In this document: positions 39,699-47,469 of the stretch, one piece after another
Position numbering within the stretch: the first letter of the stretch is position 1
How the letters are laid out: each line of letters starts with the position of its first letter
DNA from: Acidobacteriaceae bacterium
GTDB lineage: Bacteria > Acidobacteriota > Terriglobia > Terriglobales > Acidobacteriaceae
NCBI GenBank assembly: GCA_003139795.1
Contig: PLGM01000212.1
Span: 13,292 to 63,779 of the forward strand
Direction of reading: 5' to 3'
Length of the DNA: 50,488 nt
Made by a program: the position numbers and the translations under genes
The notes under the pieces: model-generated
Seen by the model: only the letters and a program-made list of their open reading frames with translations
Databases searched by the model: none
Told to the model about the DNA's origin: nothing

Positions 39699-40481
39699 CT
39701 AGACGGTTGCCTTGGTGGCCCCGGTGGATATGCCTCCGTCTACCAAAAGTGTTTGCCCGGTGATGTAGCGGCTTGACTCCGAGGCGAGAAAAACAATGGC
39801 CCCGTCGAGATCGTCGGGCAGGCCCGGCCGCTTGACGGGAATGCGGTCGCAGATGTATTCGACCCAGGCCGCATTTTCATACAGCACCCGATTCTGCTGC
39901 GTCCTGAACCAACCCGGCGCAAGACAATTCACGGTGATTCCAGCGCTGCCCCAATCATCGGCAAGGCTCATGGTGAGTTGCCGTATGCCGCCCCGGCTGG
40001 CGCCGTAGGGTCCCAGTCCCGCGTATCCAGCGACGCTGGTAACCGACCCAATATTGATGATTCGGCCGTAGCCGCGGCGGATCATGCCTCGGGCCGCCGC
40101 CTGGGCCACAAAGAATGAACCGCGCAGGTTGGTTTCCAGAATTGTGTTCCAGTCGTCCCAGGTGACGTCGAGCGCGGGTTTGCGAATGTTGCAGCCGGCG
40201 TTGTTGACCAGGATATCGATCTTGCCGAAGTGGTCTTCTATGGCTGCGACGGCGTCTTGGATGCTGGAGTAGTCGCGCACATCCAGCTCCGCGGAGAAGC
40301 ATTGGCGGCCCAGGGCCTGAATCTCACCGGCGAAAGCGGAGAGCGTGTTCTTGTCCCGGCTGGTGATGGCAATGTCAGCGCCGGCGCGGGCCAGTGCGCG
40401 AGCAAAATATTGCCCCAGTCCCCGGCTGGCGCCGGTAACCAGCGCGACCTTTCCGGATAAGTCAAACAACGAGTCGGTCAT
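39699..40481 (-). CDS. Short-chain dehydrogenase/reductase, YxxxR variant
   Basis: 260 residues from ATG 40481. The Rossmann motif is VTGASRGLGQYF (15-26), with NNAG at 93-96, catalytic Ser146 and Tyr159. The usual YxxxK is YGASR, with Arg163 replacing the Lys. The C-terminal SSRYITGQTLLVDGGIS is canonical. It resembles gluconate-5-dehydrogenase-like SDRs. It is the last gene of an operon with an MFS transporter and a zinc dehydrogenase, so a sugar or sugar-acid substrate is likely. Arg can replace Lys in some SDRs, so I expect it to be active. Confidence 0.88.
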   Translation of the reverse strand: MTDSLFDLSGKVALVTGASRGLGQYFARALARAGADIAITSRDKNTLSAFAGEIQALGRQCFSAELDVRDYSSIQDAVAAIEDHFGKIDILVNNAGCNIRKPALDVTWDDWNTILETNLRGSFFVAQAAARGMIRRGYGRIINIGSVTSVAGYAGLGPYGASRGGIRQLTMSLADDWGSAGITVNCLAPGWFRTQQNRVLYENAAWVEYICDRIPVKRPGLPDDLDGAIVFLASESSRYITGQTLLVDGGISTGATKATV

Positions 40482-40506
40482 CGGCTTTGTCCCCTGGATT
40501 GTGTCC

Positions 40507-41538
40507 TCATGGCTGAAGGACAACTTTGAGAAGGCCGGGTTCGCGCTCGTATAACCGGCGAAACCATGAGGCGCCATCCTCGAGCGGAGCCACGGCGGAA
40601 AGGAGCGGCTCCACGCGAATGGCGCCGCGGGAGATCAACGAGATACAGGCAGGATACTCTCCCGACGAGGCACAGGAACCTTGCAGGCGAATCTGGCGTG
40701 TGACTGCCGATTGCAGGCCTAGCTCGACCGTCGGTGCAACGTTGCCAACCAGAGTCACGGCGCCGCCTTTTCTGACGCTGTCAAGAGCCAGCTTGACGGG
40801 AATGGTAGAGCCGACGCACTCCAGCGCCACGTCCGCGCCGCGTCCCATGGTTTGTTCGAGGATGTGAGGAATCACGTCGGCATTGCGGGAGTTGAATGTC
40901 TGTGTGGCGCCTAAACTGCGCGCGAGCGCCAGCCTGGTGTCATCCAAATCGACCACAAAGACACGGCCCGCGCCCGCCTGGCGCACGGCCTGCAAGACCA
41001 GCAGGCCAATCATGCCGGCGCCGACGACGACGGCCGTATCGTCCAAAGCAATGGGAGTGAGCGACACGGCATGAACGGCCACTGAGACAGCTTCAATGAG
41101 CGCGGCGTGGGAGTAGGTCATGTTATCGGGCAAAGGATAGGCGGTGCGCGCAGGCACGGCGACAAACTCGGCAAATGCGCCCATGCGCCGGAAGGCAGGC
41201 GTAGAAACTCCAATCACCTCGCGGTTATCGCAGAGATTGATCTGGCCCCTCAGGCAGAAGAAGCATTTGCCGCAGTAGACCGTCGAATCGAAGGTGACGC
41301 GGTCGCCGGCACGATAGTTCTCGACTGCGCTGCCCACCGCTTCAACAATCCCGGCCGCCTCGTGCCCCATGACGACAGGAGGCAGCCGCCGGCCCGTGCC
41401 GCCATCGTATCCGTGGACGTCGCTTCCGCAAATGCCACAAGCCTTGATGCGTATCAGCAACTCGTCTGCAGCGGGCCGCGGCGCAGGCATGTCCACTAAG
41501 TCGAGCTGCTTATATGCGGAAAGCAAGAGCGCTTTCAT
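40507..41538 (-). CDS. Zinc-dependent alcohol/polyol dehydrogenase (MDR family)
   Basis: 343 residues from ATG 41538 with an AAGGAGG ribosome site. Catalytic zinc ligands Cys37 (CGICGSD) and His59-Glu60 (GHEAAG) are present, structural zinc ligands Cys89, 92, 95 and 103 (CGKCFFCLRGQINLC), and the NAD(P) motif GAGMIGLL near 172. Members oxidise sorbitol, threonine, galactitol phosphate or hexonates; the adjoining hexuronate-type transporter favours a sugar acid or polyol. It lies 25 bp before the SDR gene and 103 bp after the transporter. Confidence 0.9.
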   Translation of the reverse strand: MKALLLSAYKQLDLVDMPAPRPAADELLIRIKACGICGSDVHGYDGGTGRRLPPVVMGHEAAGIVEAVGSAVENYRAGDRVTFDSTVYCGKCFFCLRGQINLCDNREVIGVSTPAFRRMGAFAEFVAVPARTAYPLPDNMTYSHAALIEAVSVAVHAVSLTPIALDDTAVVVGAGMIGLLVLQAVRQAGAGRVFVVDLDDTRLALARSLGATQTFNSRNADVIPHILEQTMGRGADVALECVGSTIPVKLALDSVRKGGAVTLVGNVAPTVELGLQSAVTRQIRLQGSCASSGEYPACISLISRGAIRVEPLLSAVAPLEDGASWFRRLYEREPGLLKVVLQP

Positions 41539-41641
41539 CCGACCTCCTTGTCCCTGGGAAGGATATGCGTTCGGCCAGGGCCGAATGGCCGCAACCTTCA
41601 TTTTCATTGCACGCGGCAGAACGGCCGCAGCGCGCGACAGA

Positions 41642-42964
41642 TCATGATATCGCTTCAGAGAGCCCCCGATGGGCAGGCATGGGCTCAATCCTGCCGAGCA
41701 GGAATATGTATGCGGCGATCCCAACGGCAAGATAGATCGCCGGCACGCCGAAGGCCCACGCGTAGGATTGCCGGGCGGTGACCAGATATCCCGTAACGAT
41801 GGGCGCTGCGATGCCCGACAGCTGATTGGAAAAATTGACAATGCCGCCCACCTTGCCGACATTGTTTCTGGTCGCAATGAGCGACGGAATCGACCAGCCC
41901 ACCGGCGATGCCGCGGAAAGGCCGCCGATGGATATGCTGATCCAGCTGAGAGCCTGCAACGAACTATGCGCGTTGGCCGCGCCCAAAATTCCAAGCCCGC
42001 AAGCGGTGCCCCCAATGAGTATGAATCGGCGCACCCGGCTTGCATCCCAACCGCGCCGAATCAGCGAATCCACCAGCCAGCCGCCCACCAGAATGTCGGT
42101 GAGGGTGGCAAAAAGCCATGGGAAACTGGTGTAAAGAAACGAATGGAGAAGGTCGATATGGAGCGCAAAGGAGAGATAACTCGGCAGCCAGGTCAGCAAT
42201 AGATAAAACACATAGTTATATGAACCCATGCCGATAGCCAGCCCGATCACCTTGCGCCGCGCCAGGAGATAGCCGAGCGAGGCCGGCTCCGCGAGCATGT
42301 TTTCCCGCGCGCCGGGAGCGATGGCATCTTCTCTTATGTACTCCCGCTCCCCATGGCTCAATTGTGCGTCCTCTTCCGGATCGCGATAAATCCGCCAGAA
42401 GAGCAGGAAGTAAAAAAAGCTGACCACGCCGGTGAGGGCGAAGCTCCACCGCCAGCCGATCTGGAGTAGAACAATGCCGATAAGCGGAACGCCGATGGCG
42501 GAAGCGAATTTGGCCGCGGCGTCGAAGATGGATGTCGGGAGGCTGCGTTCCTTTTGAGGAAACCAGTAGCCGATTGCCTTGGCATTGGCAGGAAAAGTGG
42601 GCGCTTCGCCGACGCCCAAAACAAATCTGGCCGCAAACAACCCGCCCAGACTCGATGAAACTGCCGCGCCGAAGGACGCGATGCTCCAAATAAAAGTGCT
42701 GATTCGTCCAATGCGCCGCACGCCGAATTTATCGAGCAGCACGCCGATCGGCAATTGGCACAACATGTATGTCCAGTTGTAGGCGCCGGACAGATAGCCA
42801 AAGGCAATGTTTGAAATCCCGAATGCGGCGTAGAGCGATGCGTGCGAAACGGAGAGGTTTACCCGGTCGAAGTAGTTGACCAGGACGCCGAGGCCCAGCA
42901 ACCATGCGATTCGCCAGCGGCGCCCAGGCGGCCTGGTCCGATTGCGGAGTTTCGAGTTTGTCAA
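41642..42964 (-). CDS. MFS transporter, anion:cation symporter (hexuronate/hexonate) type
   Basis: 440 residues, twelve membrane helices. VNYFDRVNLSVSHASL in helix 1 and RFVLGVGEAPTFPANAKAIGYWFPQKERS are signatures of the ACS family that imports hexuronates, glucarate or galactonate with protons. The start is TTG 42964 with AAAGG a few bases upstream; no good ATG lies near the expected N-terminus. As the first gene before the zinc dehydrogenase and the SDR, it probably imports the substrate these enzymes oxidise. Confidence 0.87.
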   Translation of the reverse strand: MTNSKLRNRTRPPGRRWRIAWLLGLGVLVNYFDRVNLSVSHASLYAAFGISNIAFGYLSGAYNWTYMLCQLPIGVLLDKFGVRRIGRISTFIWSIASFGAAVSSSLGGLFAARFVLGVGEAPTFPANAKAIGYWFPQKERSLPTSIFDAAAKFASAIGVPLIGIVLLQIGWRWSFALTGVVSFFYFLLFWRIYRDPEEDAQLSHGEREYIREDAIAPGARENMLAEPASLGYLLARRKVIGLAIGMGSYNYVFYLLLTWLPSYLSFALHIDLLHSFLYTSFPWLFATLTDILVGGWLVDSLIRRGWDASRVRRFILIGGTACGLGILGAANAHSSLQALSWISISIGGLSAASPVGWSIPSLIATRNNVGKVGGIVNFSNQLSGIAAPIVTGYLVTARQSYAWAFGVPAIYLAVGIAAYIFLLGRIEPMPAHRGLSEAIS

Positions 42965-43039
42965 CCATTGCCTTTCTGCGGGGGTTCTTCTCTGCTCGGA
43001 ATCCGCCCGGCAATCTTCAAGCGTTTGCTGACCGATTCC

Positions 43040-43151
43040 TCAGTATTTTTGCACCCTGGGGTCGATTTCGTCGCTCCAGGCGAGGATGCCGCCGGCGAGG
43101 TTGACGACTTTGGGGTAGCCGGCCCGCTTGAGGAACTCGGCGATGCGCTGC
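43040..43151 (-). repeat. Second copy of the 3' end of the MoeZ-like gene
   Basis: This 112-bp stretch matches the last 112 bp of the MoeZ-like gene (44153-44264) with seven differences, without gaps. It keeps the reading frame: QRIAEFLKRAGYPKVVNLAG, then a stop after VQKY. It lies just after the end of the broken XRE gene, so the two copies flank the Uma2-XRE segment as direct repeats about 1.1 kb apart. Confidence 0.9.
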
Positions 43152-43170
43152 CGAAACGATGGTTGCGGAA

Positions 43171-43503
43171 TCAGGCGGCTTTGACGGCGATGCGGGCGGA
43201 ACGGGAACCGGGCCTGGGTTTGACGAGGATTTCCACGTCCTGTCCGAGTGCCACGAGAAAGTGCATGAGGCGCTCGACGGAGAAGCCCTCCAGCTTTTAA
43301 TTCGGGAGCGCAGAGACCTTCGGCTGGTTGATGCCAAGCGCGGCGGCGACCTCGGCCTGGGTGAGCCGTTGCCGTTCGACAATCCGATTGAGGGCGGCAC
43401 AAAGCCGGGCCTTGGTGTGGAGTTCGGGCGCATCGGGCAGGCCCAGATCGGCAAACACGTTGCCGCTGCTGCGGATCACCTGATCTGTTGCGCTCTTAGC
43501 CGT
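43171..43503 (-). pseudogene. Broken XRE-family helix-turn-helix (antitoxin-like) gene
   Basis: The frame reads DLGLPDAPELHTKARLCAAL, then RLTQAEVAAALGINQPKVSAL, an XRE helix-turn-helix. A TAA at 43297-43299 stands where an aromatic residue would be expected (N-stop-KLEGFSVERLMHFL). After it the same frame continues to a normal end, VKAA, at 43171. The upstream GAGGAG is followed by ACG at 43503 rather than ATG, so the start may also be damaged. Upstream frames continue only into the Uma2 gene. Confidence 0.72.
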
Positions 43504-43523
43504 TTTTTCTCCTCGCAGGTCAA

Positions 43524-44129
43524 CTACTCGTAGCAGCGCCAAACCTCTTCGAGATCGAGGACGAATCCCTTGACCGGGCCGGAGCCGGCTGCGCGGCTTC
43601 CTGTCTCGATGCGTGGCGCGGCGTCCGGCTCGTAGATGTGAACCACTTTTGCGTAAGGGTCTACCAGCCAGCCGAGTTCGACGCCGTTGGCAATCCACGC
43701 TTCCATCTTTTTCGCCGCCTCCACGGGGCTGTCGCTGAGCGACAAGAGCTCAATCACAAAGGCCGGCGCGAGGCGCAGAAAATGGGCCAGATCGTCGCGC
43801 TTGAGTCCTGTCAATTGCTCGGCGGTCACATACGCGGCATCCGGGTTGAGACTTGAGCCGTCGGGCAGAAAGAAGCCCGCGCAGGAGTCGTAGACGCGGC
43901 CGCGCCGATGCTGAATCCACCAATTGCGCAACTGGCGGTTGATCTCACTATTGCCGTCGCTGGTCATGCCTCCCGCGGGGGCGTTCACGATGATCGTTCC
44001 TTCCTTGGTCCGTTCGACAGAACCAAACTCGCAGCTCTCGCACAGGCGCTCAAACTCCTCATCGCTCAGAGGAGGATGCAGGACGATGCTGCGCGGGGGC
44101 AGTGCCGGGATTTCGAGGAATGCGCTCAT
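43524..44129 (-). CDS. Uma2-family (DUF820) PD-(D/E)xK nuclease-like protein
   Basis: 201 residues from ATG 44129. The Uma2 core has Asp97 in NPDAAYVT, Glu127 in FVIELLS and Lys140/141 in AAKKMEAWIANGV, the D...ExL...K pattern of restriction-endonuclease-like folds; LGWLVDPYAKVVHIY follows. Uma2 proteins are very common in Acidobacteria, cyanobacteria and Chloroflexi, and their function is unknown. The gene starts 23 bp after the MoeZ-like stop and is followed by the XRE pseudogene. The pair may be a mobile cassette. Confidence 0.87.
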   Translation of the reverse strand: MSAFLEIPALPPRSIVLHPPLSDEEFERLCESCEFGSVERTKEGTIIVNAPAGGMTSDGNSEINRQLRNWWIQHRRGRVYDSCAGFFLPDGSSLNPDAAYVTAEQLTGLKRDDLAHFLRLAPAFVIELLSLSDSPVEAAKKMEAWIANGVELGWLVDPYAKVVHIYEPDAAPRIETGSRAAGSGPVKGFVLDLEEVWRCYE

Positions 44130-44152
44130 GCCGCTGGCGGCTCCGGTCCGTG

Positions 44153-45343
44153 TCAGTATTTTTGCACAGATGGATCGATTTCGTCGCTCCAGGCCAGGAT
44201 GCCGCCGGCGAGGTTGACGACTTTGGGGTAGCCGGCCTGCTTGAGGAACTCGGCGATGCGCTGCGAGCGGGCGCCCGAGCGGCACTGGACGATGATTTCG
44301 CGGTTGCGGTCGATTTCGGCCAGGCGCTTGGGGACGTCGTTCTGGGGGATCAGCTTTCCGCCTATCTGGGCGATCTGGTACTCGTAGGGTTCGCGAACGT
44401 CGAGGATGTAAACATCTTCGCCGGAGTCGATGCGGCGCTTGAGTTCTTTCACGGTCAGCTGGGGGATCCCGTTTTTCACGATCATTCCTTCACTGGTTTC
44501 CGGGGTGGGTTCGGGCAGGATGCCGCAGAACTGCTGGTAGTCGATGAGCTGCGTGACGGTGGGGTGGAGGCCGCAGACCGGACACTCGGGGTTCTTGCGC
44601 AGCTTGAGTTCGCGGAAACGCATGTTGAGGGCATCGACCAGAAGCAGGCGGCCGATGAGGGATTCGCCCTTGCCGAGGATGAGCTTGATGGCTTCAGTGG
44701 CCTGGATGACGCCGACCAGGCCGGGAAGAATGCCGAGGACTCCGCCTTCGGCGCAACTGGGGACCAAACCGGGCGGCGGCGGCTCGGGATAGAGGCAGCG
44801 GTAACACGGGCCCTGCTCGGTGGCGAAGACGCTGGCCTGGCCTTCAAAACGGAAGATGGAGCCGTAGACATTGGGCTTGCCGAGGAGGACGCAGGCGTCG
44901 TTGACCAGGTAGCGGGTGGGGAAGTTGTCGGTGCCGTCGGCGACGATGTCGTAGTCCTTGAGGATGTCGAAGGCGTTGGCGCTGGTGAGCATGGTTTCGT
45001 GCTTGACGATGTGGATCGAGGGGTTGAGGGCGGTGAGCTTTTCCTCGGCGGAGTCGAGCTTCTTGCGGCCGATGTCTTTGGTGGAGTGGATGATCTGGCG
45101 CTGGAGGTTGCTCGAGTCGACGACGTCGAAGTCGACCAGGCCGAGGGTGCCGATGCCGGCCGCGGTGAGATAAAAGGCCAGGGGCGAGCCCAGCCCGCCG
45201 GTGCCGACACAGAGGACGCGGGAGGCCTTGAGGCGGCGCTGGCCCTCCATGCCCACTTCGGGGAGGATGAGGTGGCGCGAGTAGCGCGAGAGGTCGTCGG
45301 TCGAGAGTTCGGGAAGCTCGGCAGGGGAAGCGATGGTTGGCAT
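44153..45343 (-). CDS. moeZ: MoeZ-like protein: MoeB/ThiF adenylyltransferase with C-terminal rhodanese domain
   Basis: 396 residues. The adenylation domain has GTGGLG (47-52), the Asp in DGTDN (136-140) and zinc ligands CYRC (180-183) and CPVC (254-257). The rhodanese domain (about 295-392) has the persulfide Cys354 in CRSGARS. It would adenylate the C-terminal Gly-Gly of the sulfur carrier encoded just upstream and then sulfurate it to a thiocarboxylate, as MoeZ does for CysO in mycobacteria. It is the last working gene of the cysM-mec-cysO-moeZ cluster; its 3' end occurs a second time at 43040. Confidence 0.92.
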   Translation of the reverse strand: MPTIASPAELPELSTDDLSRYSRHLILPEVGMEGQRRLKASRVLCVGTGGLGSPLAFYLTAAGIGTLGLVDFDVVDSSNLQRQIIHSTKDIGRKKLDSAEEKLTALNPSIHIVKHETMLTSANAFDILKDYDIVADGTDNFPTRYLVNDACVLLGKPNVYGSIFRFEGQASVFATEQGPCYRCLYPEPPPPGLVPSCAEGGVLGILPGLVGVIQATEAIKLILGKGESLIGRLLLVDALNMRFRELKLRKNPECPVCGLHPTVTQLIDYQQFCGILPEPTPETSEGMIVKNGIPQLTVKELKRRIDSGEDVYILDVREPYEYQIAQIGGKLIPQNDVPKRLAEIDRNREIIVQCRSGARSQRIAEFLKQAGYPKVVNLAGGILAWSDEIDPSVQKY

Positions 45344-45451
45344 GGGTTCCAGGTTCTCCGGGTTAACGTTTCGGGTTGATGCAGTTCCGGTTGCTGAAGA
45401 GGCTGAGCACCGAAGCAGTTTGCCGCGGCGGAGCCGGATGGGCGGTCACGG

Positions 45452-45727
45452 CTAGTTCCCTCCGGCGATGAAGGGGATGATGGAAAGCGTGTCGGCTGAT
45501 GTGACGGCCGTGGCCTCCTTGGCTGGGAGGTATCGCACATCCTCGTCGTTCAAGTACAGGTTAACAAAAGCGCGCAGTTTGCCTTCGGCAGTGAAGAGGT
45601 GTTTGCGGAGATCGGGATGGGCCTGGGTGAGGGCTTCGAGGGCGTCGGCGACGGTGGGCGCGTCGAGTTCTACGGCATCCTGGCCGCCGGCGTAAAGGCG
45701 CAAGGGAGTGGGGATGAAGATGGTCAT
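45452..45727 (-). CDS. CysO/MoaD-like sulfur carrier protein ending in Gly-Gly-Asn
   Basis: 91 residues, ubiquitin-like beta-grasp fold of the MoaD/ThiS family: IFIPTPLRLYAGGQDAVEL, then FVNLYLNDEDVRYL and SIIPFIAGGN. The carrier must end in Gly-Gly to be adenylated; here one extra Asn follows (GGA GGG AAC TAG). The JAMM protease encoded upstream could remove it, or it could be left after another cleavage. The cluster with CysM, JAMM and a MoeZ-like enzyme points to cysteine synthesis from a protein thiocarboxylate rather than molybdopterin synthesis. Confidence 0.87.
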   Translation of the reverse strand: MTIFIPTPLRLYAGGQDAVELDAPTVADALEALTQAHPDLRKHLFTAEGKLRAFVNLYLNDEDVRYLPAKEATAVTSADTLSIIPFIAGGN

Positions 45728-45800
45728 GCGCAGGGCTCCTCTCCCATGAGTAGATTCGGTTGGGGCGGGATTCGATGCGGTAAGAGCAAAATGCAAGAAC

Positions 45801-45870
45801 AACCGCAGGCCCCCTTCGGCTTCGCTCAGGGCAGGCTTTCGACTTGGCTGCGCTGCGCTCAGGATGACAG
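45801..45870. repeat. REP-like dispersed repeat
   Basis: GGCCCCCTTCGGCTTCGCTC, then GCCTGCCCT-type and CTGCGCTGCGCTCAGGATGACA text. I recognise this GAGCGCAGCGAAG/CATCCTGAGC motif as common between genes of Terriglobia-like genomes. It fills most of the 179-bp space between the JAMM and carrier genes and can fold into imperfect hairpins. Confidence 0.55.
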
Positions 45871-45906
45871 CTTTGTGGTGGTCCAACCCGTTTGAATAAG
45901 GGGTGT

Positions 45907-46410
45907 TCAGGTTGGATCGGGTGTGCCGGGTTGGTCTTCGACGAGGATGGTTTCCTGGTCGAAGCGCTTGTCTTCCTCGGTGGCGCCGGCCAGCAGGAAG
46001 GAGTTGGTGACGGTGGCTTTGCCCTGTGCGACGGCGGTGATGACGTAGGAGCAGCCCAGCCAGTGGGCCTCGGCAAAGTCGGTGGCGGACCACTGGGCGG
46101 GGTGGTCAGGATGGGAGTGGTAGAAGCCGGCGATGTCGAGGCCCTGGCGGCGTGCGTCGCGCTCGATTTTGACCAGCTCTACGGGGGCGATCTGGTAGCG
46201 GTTGTGGGCGGAGTCGGTGCGGGTGTTTCCGGCGCGGACGGCGGCCTGGACCTGCCATCCGCCGAGTTCCTTGCCGGCTGCATCGGTGGTGGAGGCGTTT
46301 GCGGGGGAAAACCGGCCGAGGAGGACGCCGCAGCACTCGTGGGGCCAGGTTTCCTCGCCGTGGGCGCGGATGGCGTCGTAAACAGCGCGATTCAAATGGA
46401 GTATGCCCAT
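45907..46410 (-). CDS. JAMM/MPN-domain metalloprotease (Mec-like)
   Basis: 167 residues from ATG 46410, which overlaps the CysM stop region by 19 bp. The JAMM site is complete: Glu25 in HECCGVLLG and H-x-H-x7-S-x2-D at His98, His100, Ser108, Asp111 (HSHPDHPAQWSATD). In mycobacteria Mec releases cysteine from the CysO-cysteine adduct made by CysM. Here it may also trim the extra Asn from the carrier's C-terminus. An alternative long frame reading through cysM is rejected. Confidence 0.9.
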   Translation of the reverse strand: MGILHLNRAVYDAIRAHGEETWPHECCGVLLGRFSPANASTTDAAGKELGGWQVQAAVRAGNTRTDSAHNRYQIAPVELVKIERDARRQGLDIAGFYHSHPDHPAQWSATDFAEAHWLGCSYVITAVAQGKATVTNSFLLAGATEEDKRFDQETILVEDQPGTPDPT

Positions 46411-47357
46411 CCATCCTCCTCTCCCTCCCAAAAACGCTCGGACAGGTACTTGTCGGCCGCGTCGGGCAGGACGGTGACGATGACGGCGGGGCGGCCGGCG
46501 GAGGCTTCTTCCCGCGCTATTTTGAGGCTGGCCACCACGGCGGCGGCGGCGGAGATGCCAACCAGCAGACCCTCCTCGCGGGCGAGGCGCCGGGCCATGT
46601 CGTAGGCGGCTTCGGTGTCCACTTCCAGGGCGCGGTCGGACAGGTGGGGGTTGTAGATGGCGGGAACGATGGAGGTTCCCATGTGTTTGAGCCCTTCGAG
46701 CCCGTGGAAGGGCGAGTCGGGCTGGAAGCTGATGGCCTGGATGGCGGGGTTGAACTCCTTGAGGCGGCGGGTTGTTCCCATGAAGGTTCCGCTGGTTCCG
46801 AGGCCGGCGACGAAGTGGGTGACCTGGCCGGCTGTCTGCTCCCAGATCTCGAGGCCGGTGGTGCGGTAGTGGGCCAGCCAGTTGGCGTCGTTGGAGTACT
46901 GGTCCATGTAGCAATAGCGATCGGGGTCGTTGCCGGCCATCTCGCGTGCGCGGCGAATGGCGCCATCGGAGCCGAGGTCCGGGCTGGTCCAGTCCACTTC
47001 AGCCCCGTAGGCATGCAGGATCCGCTTGCGCTCGGGCGAGACGTTGGAGGGCATCGCAAGCTGGACGGGAAAGCCGAGCGCGGCGCCGAGCATGGCGAAA
47101 GCGATGCCGGTGTTGCCGCTGGTGGCGTCGAGGAGGGTTTTTCCGGGAACGAGCAGGCCGCGGGCACGGGCATCGGAGACCATGGAGGCGGCGGCGCGGT
47201 CCTTCACGCTGCCGCCGGGGTTGGCCCACTCGGCCTTGGCGAGGAGGGTGATGCCCTGGAGATCCCGGACCGACTGGGCAAGACGGACGAGCGGCGTGGA
47301 GCCGATGCGTTCAGGCAAGGAGGAGCCGTGTTGCGTGTGTGTTCGGTTGATTTCCAT
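46392..47357 (-). CDS. cysM: Cysteine synthase CysM (CysO-thiocarboxylate type)
   Basis: 321 residues, fold-type II PLP enzyme. The PLP Lys is at about 52 (PGGSVKDRAA), the phosphate/substrate loop TSGNTG at about 79-84, and GLGTSGTFMG near 195. The C-terminus YLSERFWEGEEDGWAYSI is longer than in CysK and resembles the active-site plug of mycobacterial CysM, which uses O-phosphoserine and CysO thiocarboxylate. It is first in the cluster; the 112-bp space before the divergent 47470 gene should hold the promoter. Confidence 0.92.
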   Translation of the reverse strand: MEINRTHTQHGSSLPERIGSTPLVRLAQSVRDLQGITLLAKAEWANPGGSVKDRAAASMVSDARARGLLVPGKTLLDATSGNTGIAFAMLGAALGFPVQLAMPSNVSPERKRILHAYGAEVDWTSPDLGSDGAIRRAREMAGNDPDRYCYMDQYSNDANWLAHYRTTGLEIWEQTAGQVTHFVAGLGTSGTFMGTTRRLKEFNPAIQAISFQPDSPFHGLEGLKHMGTSIVPAIYNPHLSDRALEVDTEAAYDMARRLAREEGLLVGISAAAAVVASLKIAREEASAGRPAVIVTVLPDAADKYLSERFWEGEEDGWAYSI

Positions 47358-47469
47358 GGAAAATTGCGGCAGGCGCTCCGGTTATGCGAGATTTGGGTGA
47401 GCGAGGTTGGAGCGGGGGGAAGATTCCGCCGATTCCTATTTCAACATCCTCGCGGACTGGAAAGCGACC

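Noticed and set aside
43017-43454. 145-codon minus frame overlapping the XRE pseudogene
   Set aside because: It is Ser/Pro/Arg-rich and out of frame with both the XRE helix-turn-helix and the MoeZ tail copy, which explain the region better.
45561-46076. Minus-strand frame across the space between the JAMM and carrier genes
   Set aside because: Its translation (CHPERSAAKSKACPERSRRG) is that of a REP-like repeat often mistaken for protein; real genes on both sides are in other frames.
46411-46914. Extension of the JAMM reading frame through cysM
   Set aside because: The extra sequence is Arg/Pro-rich shadow text; ATG 46410 fits the MPN domain start and the overlap with cysM.
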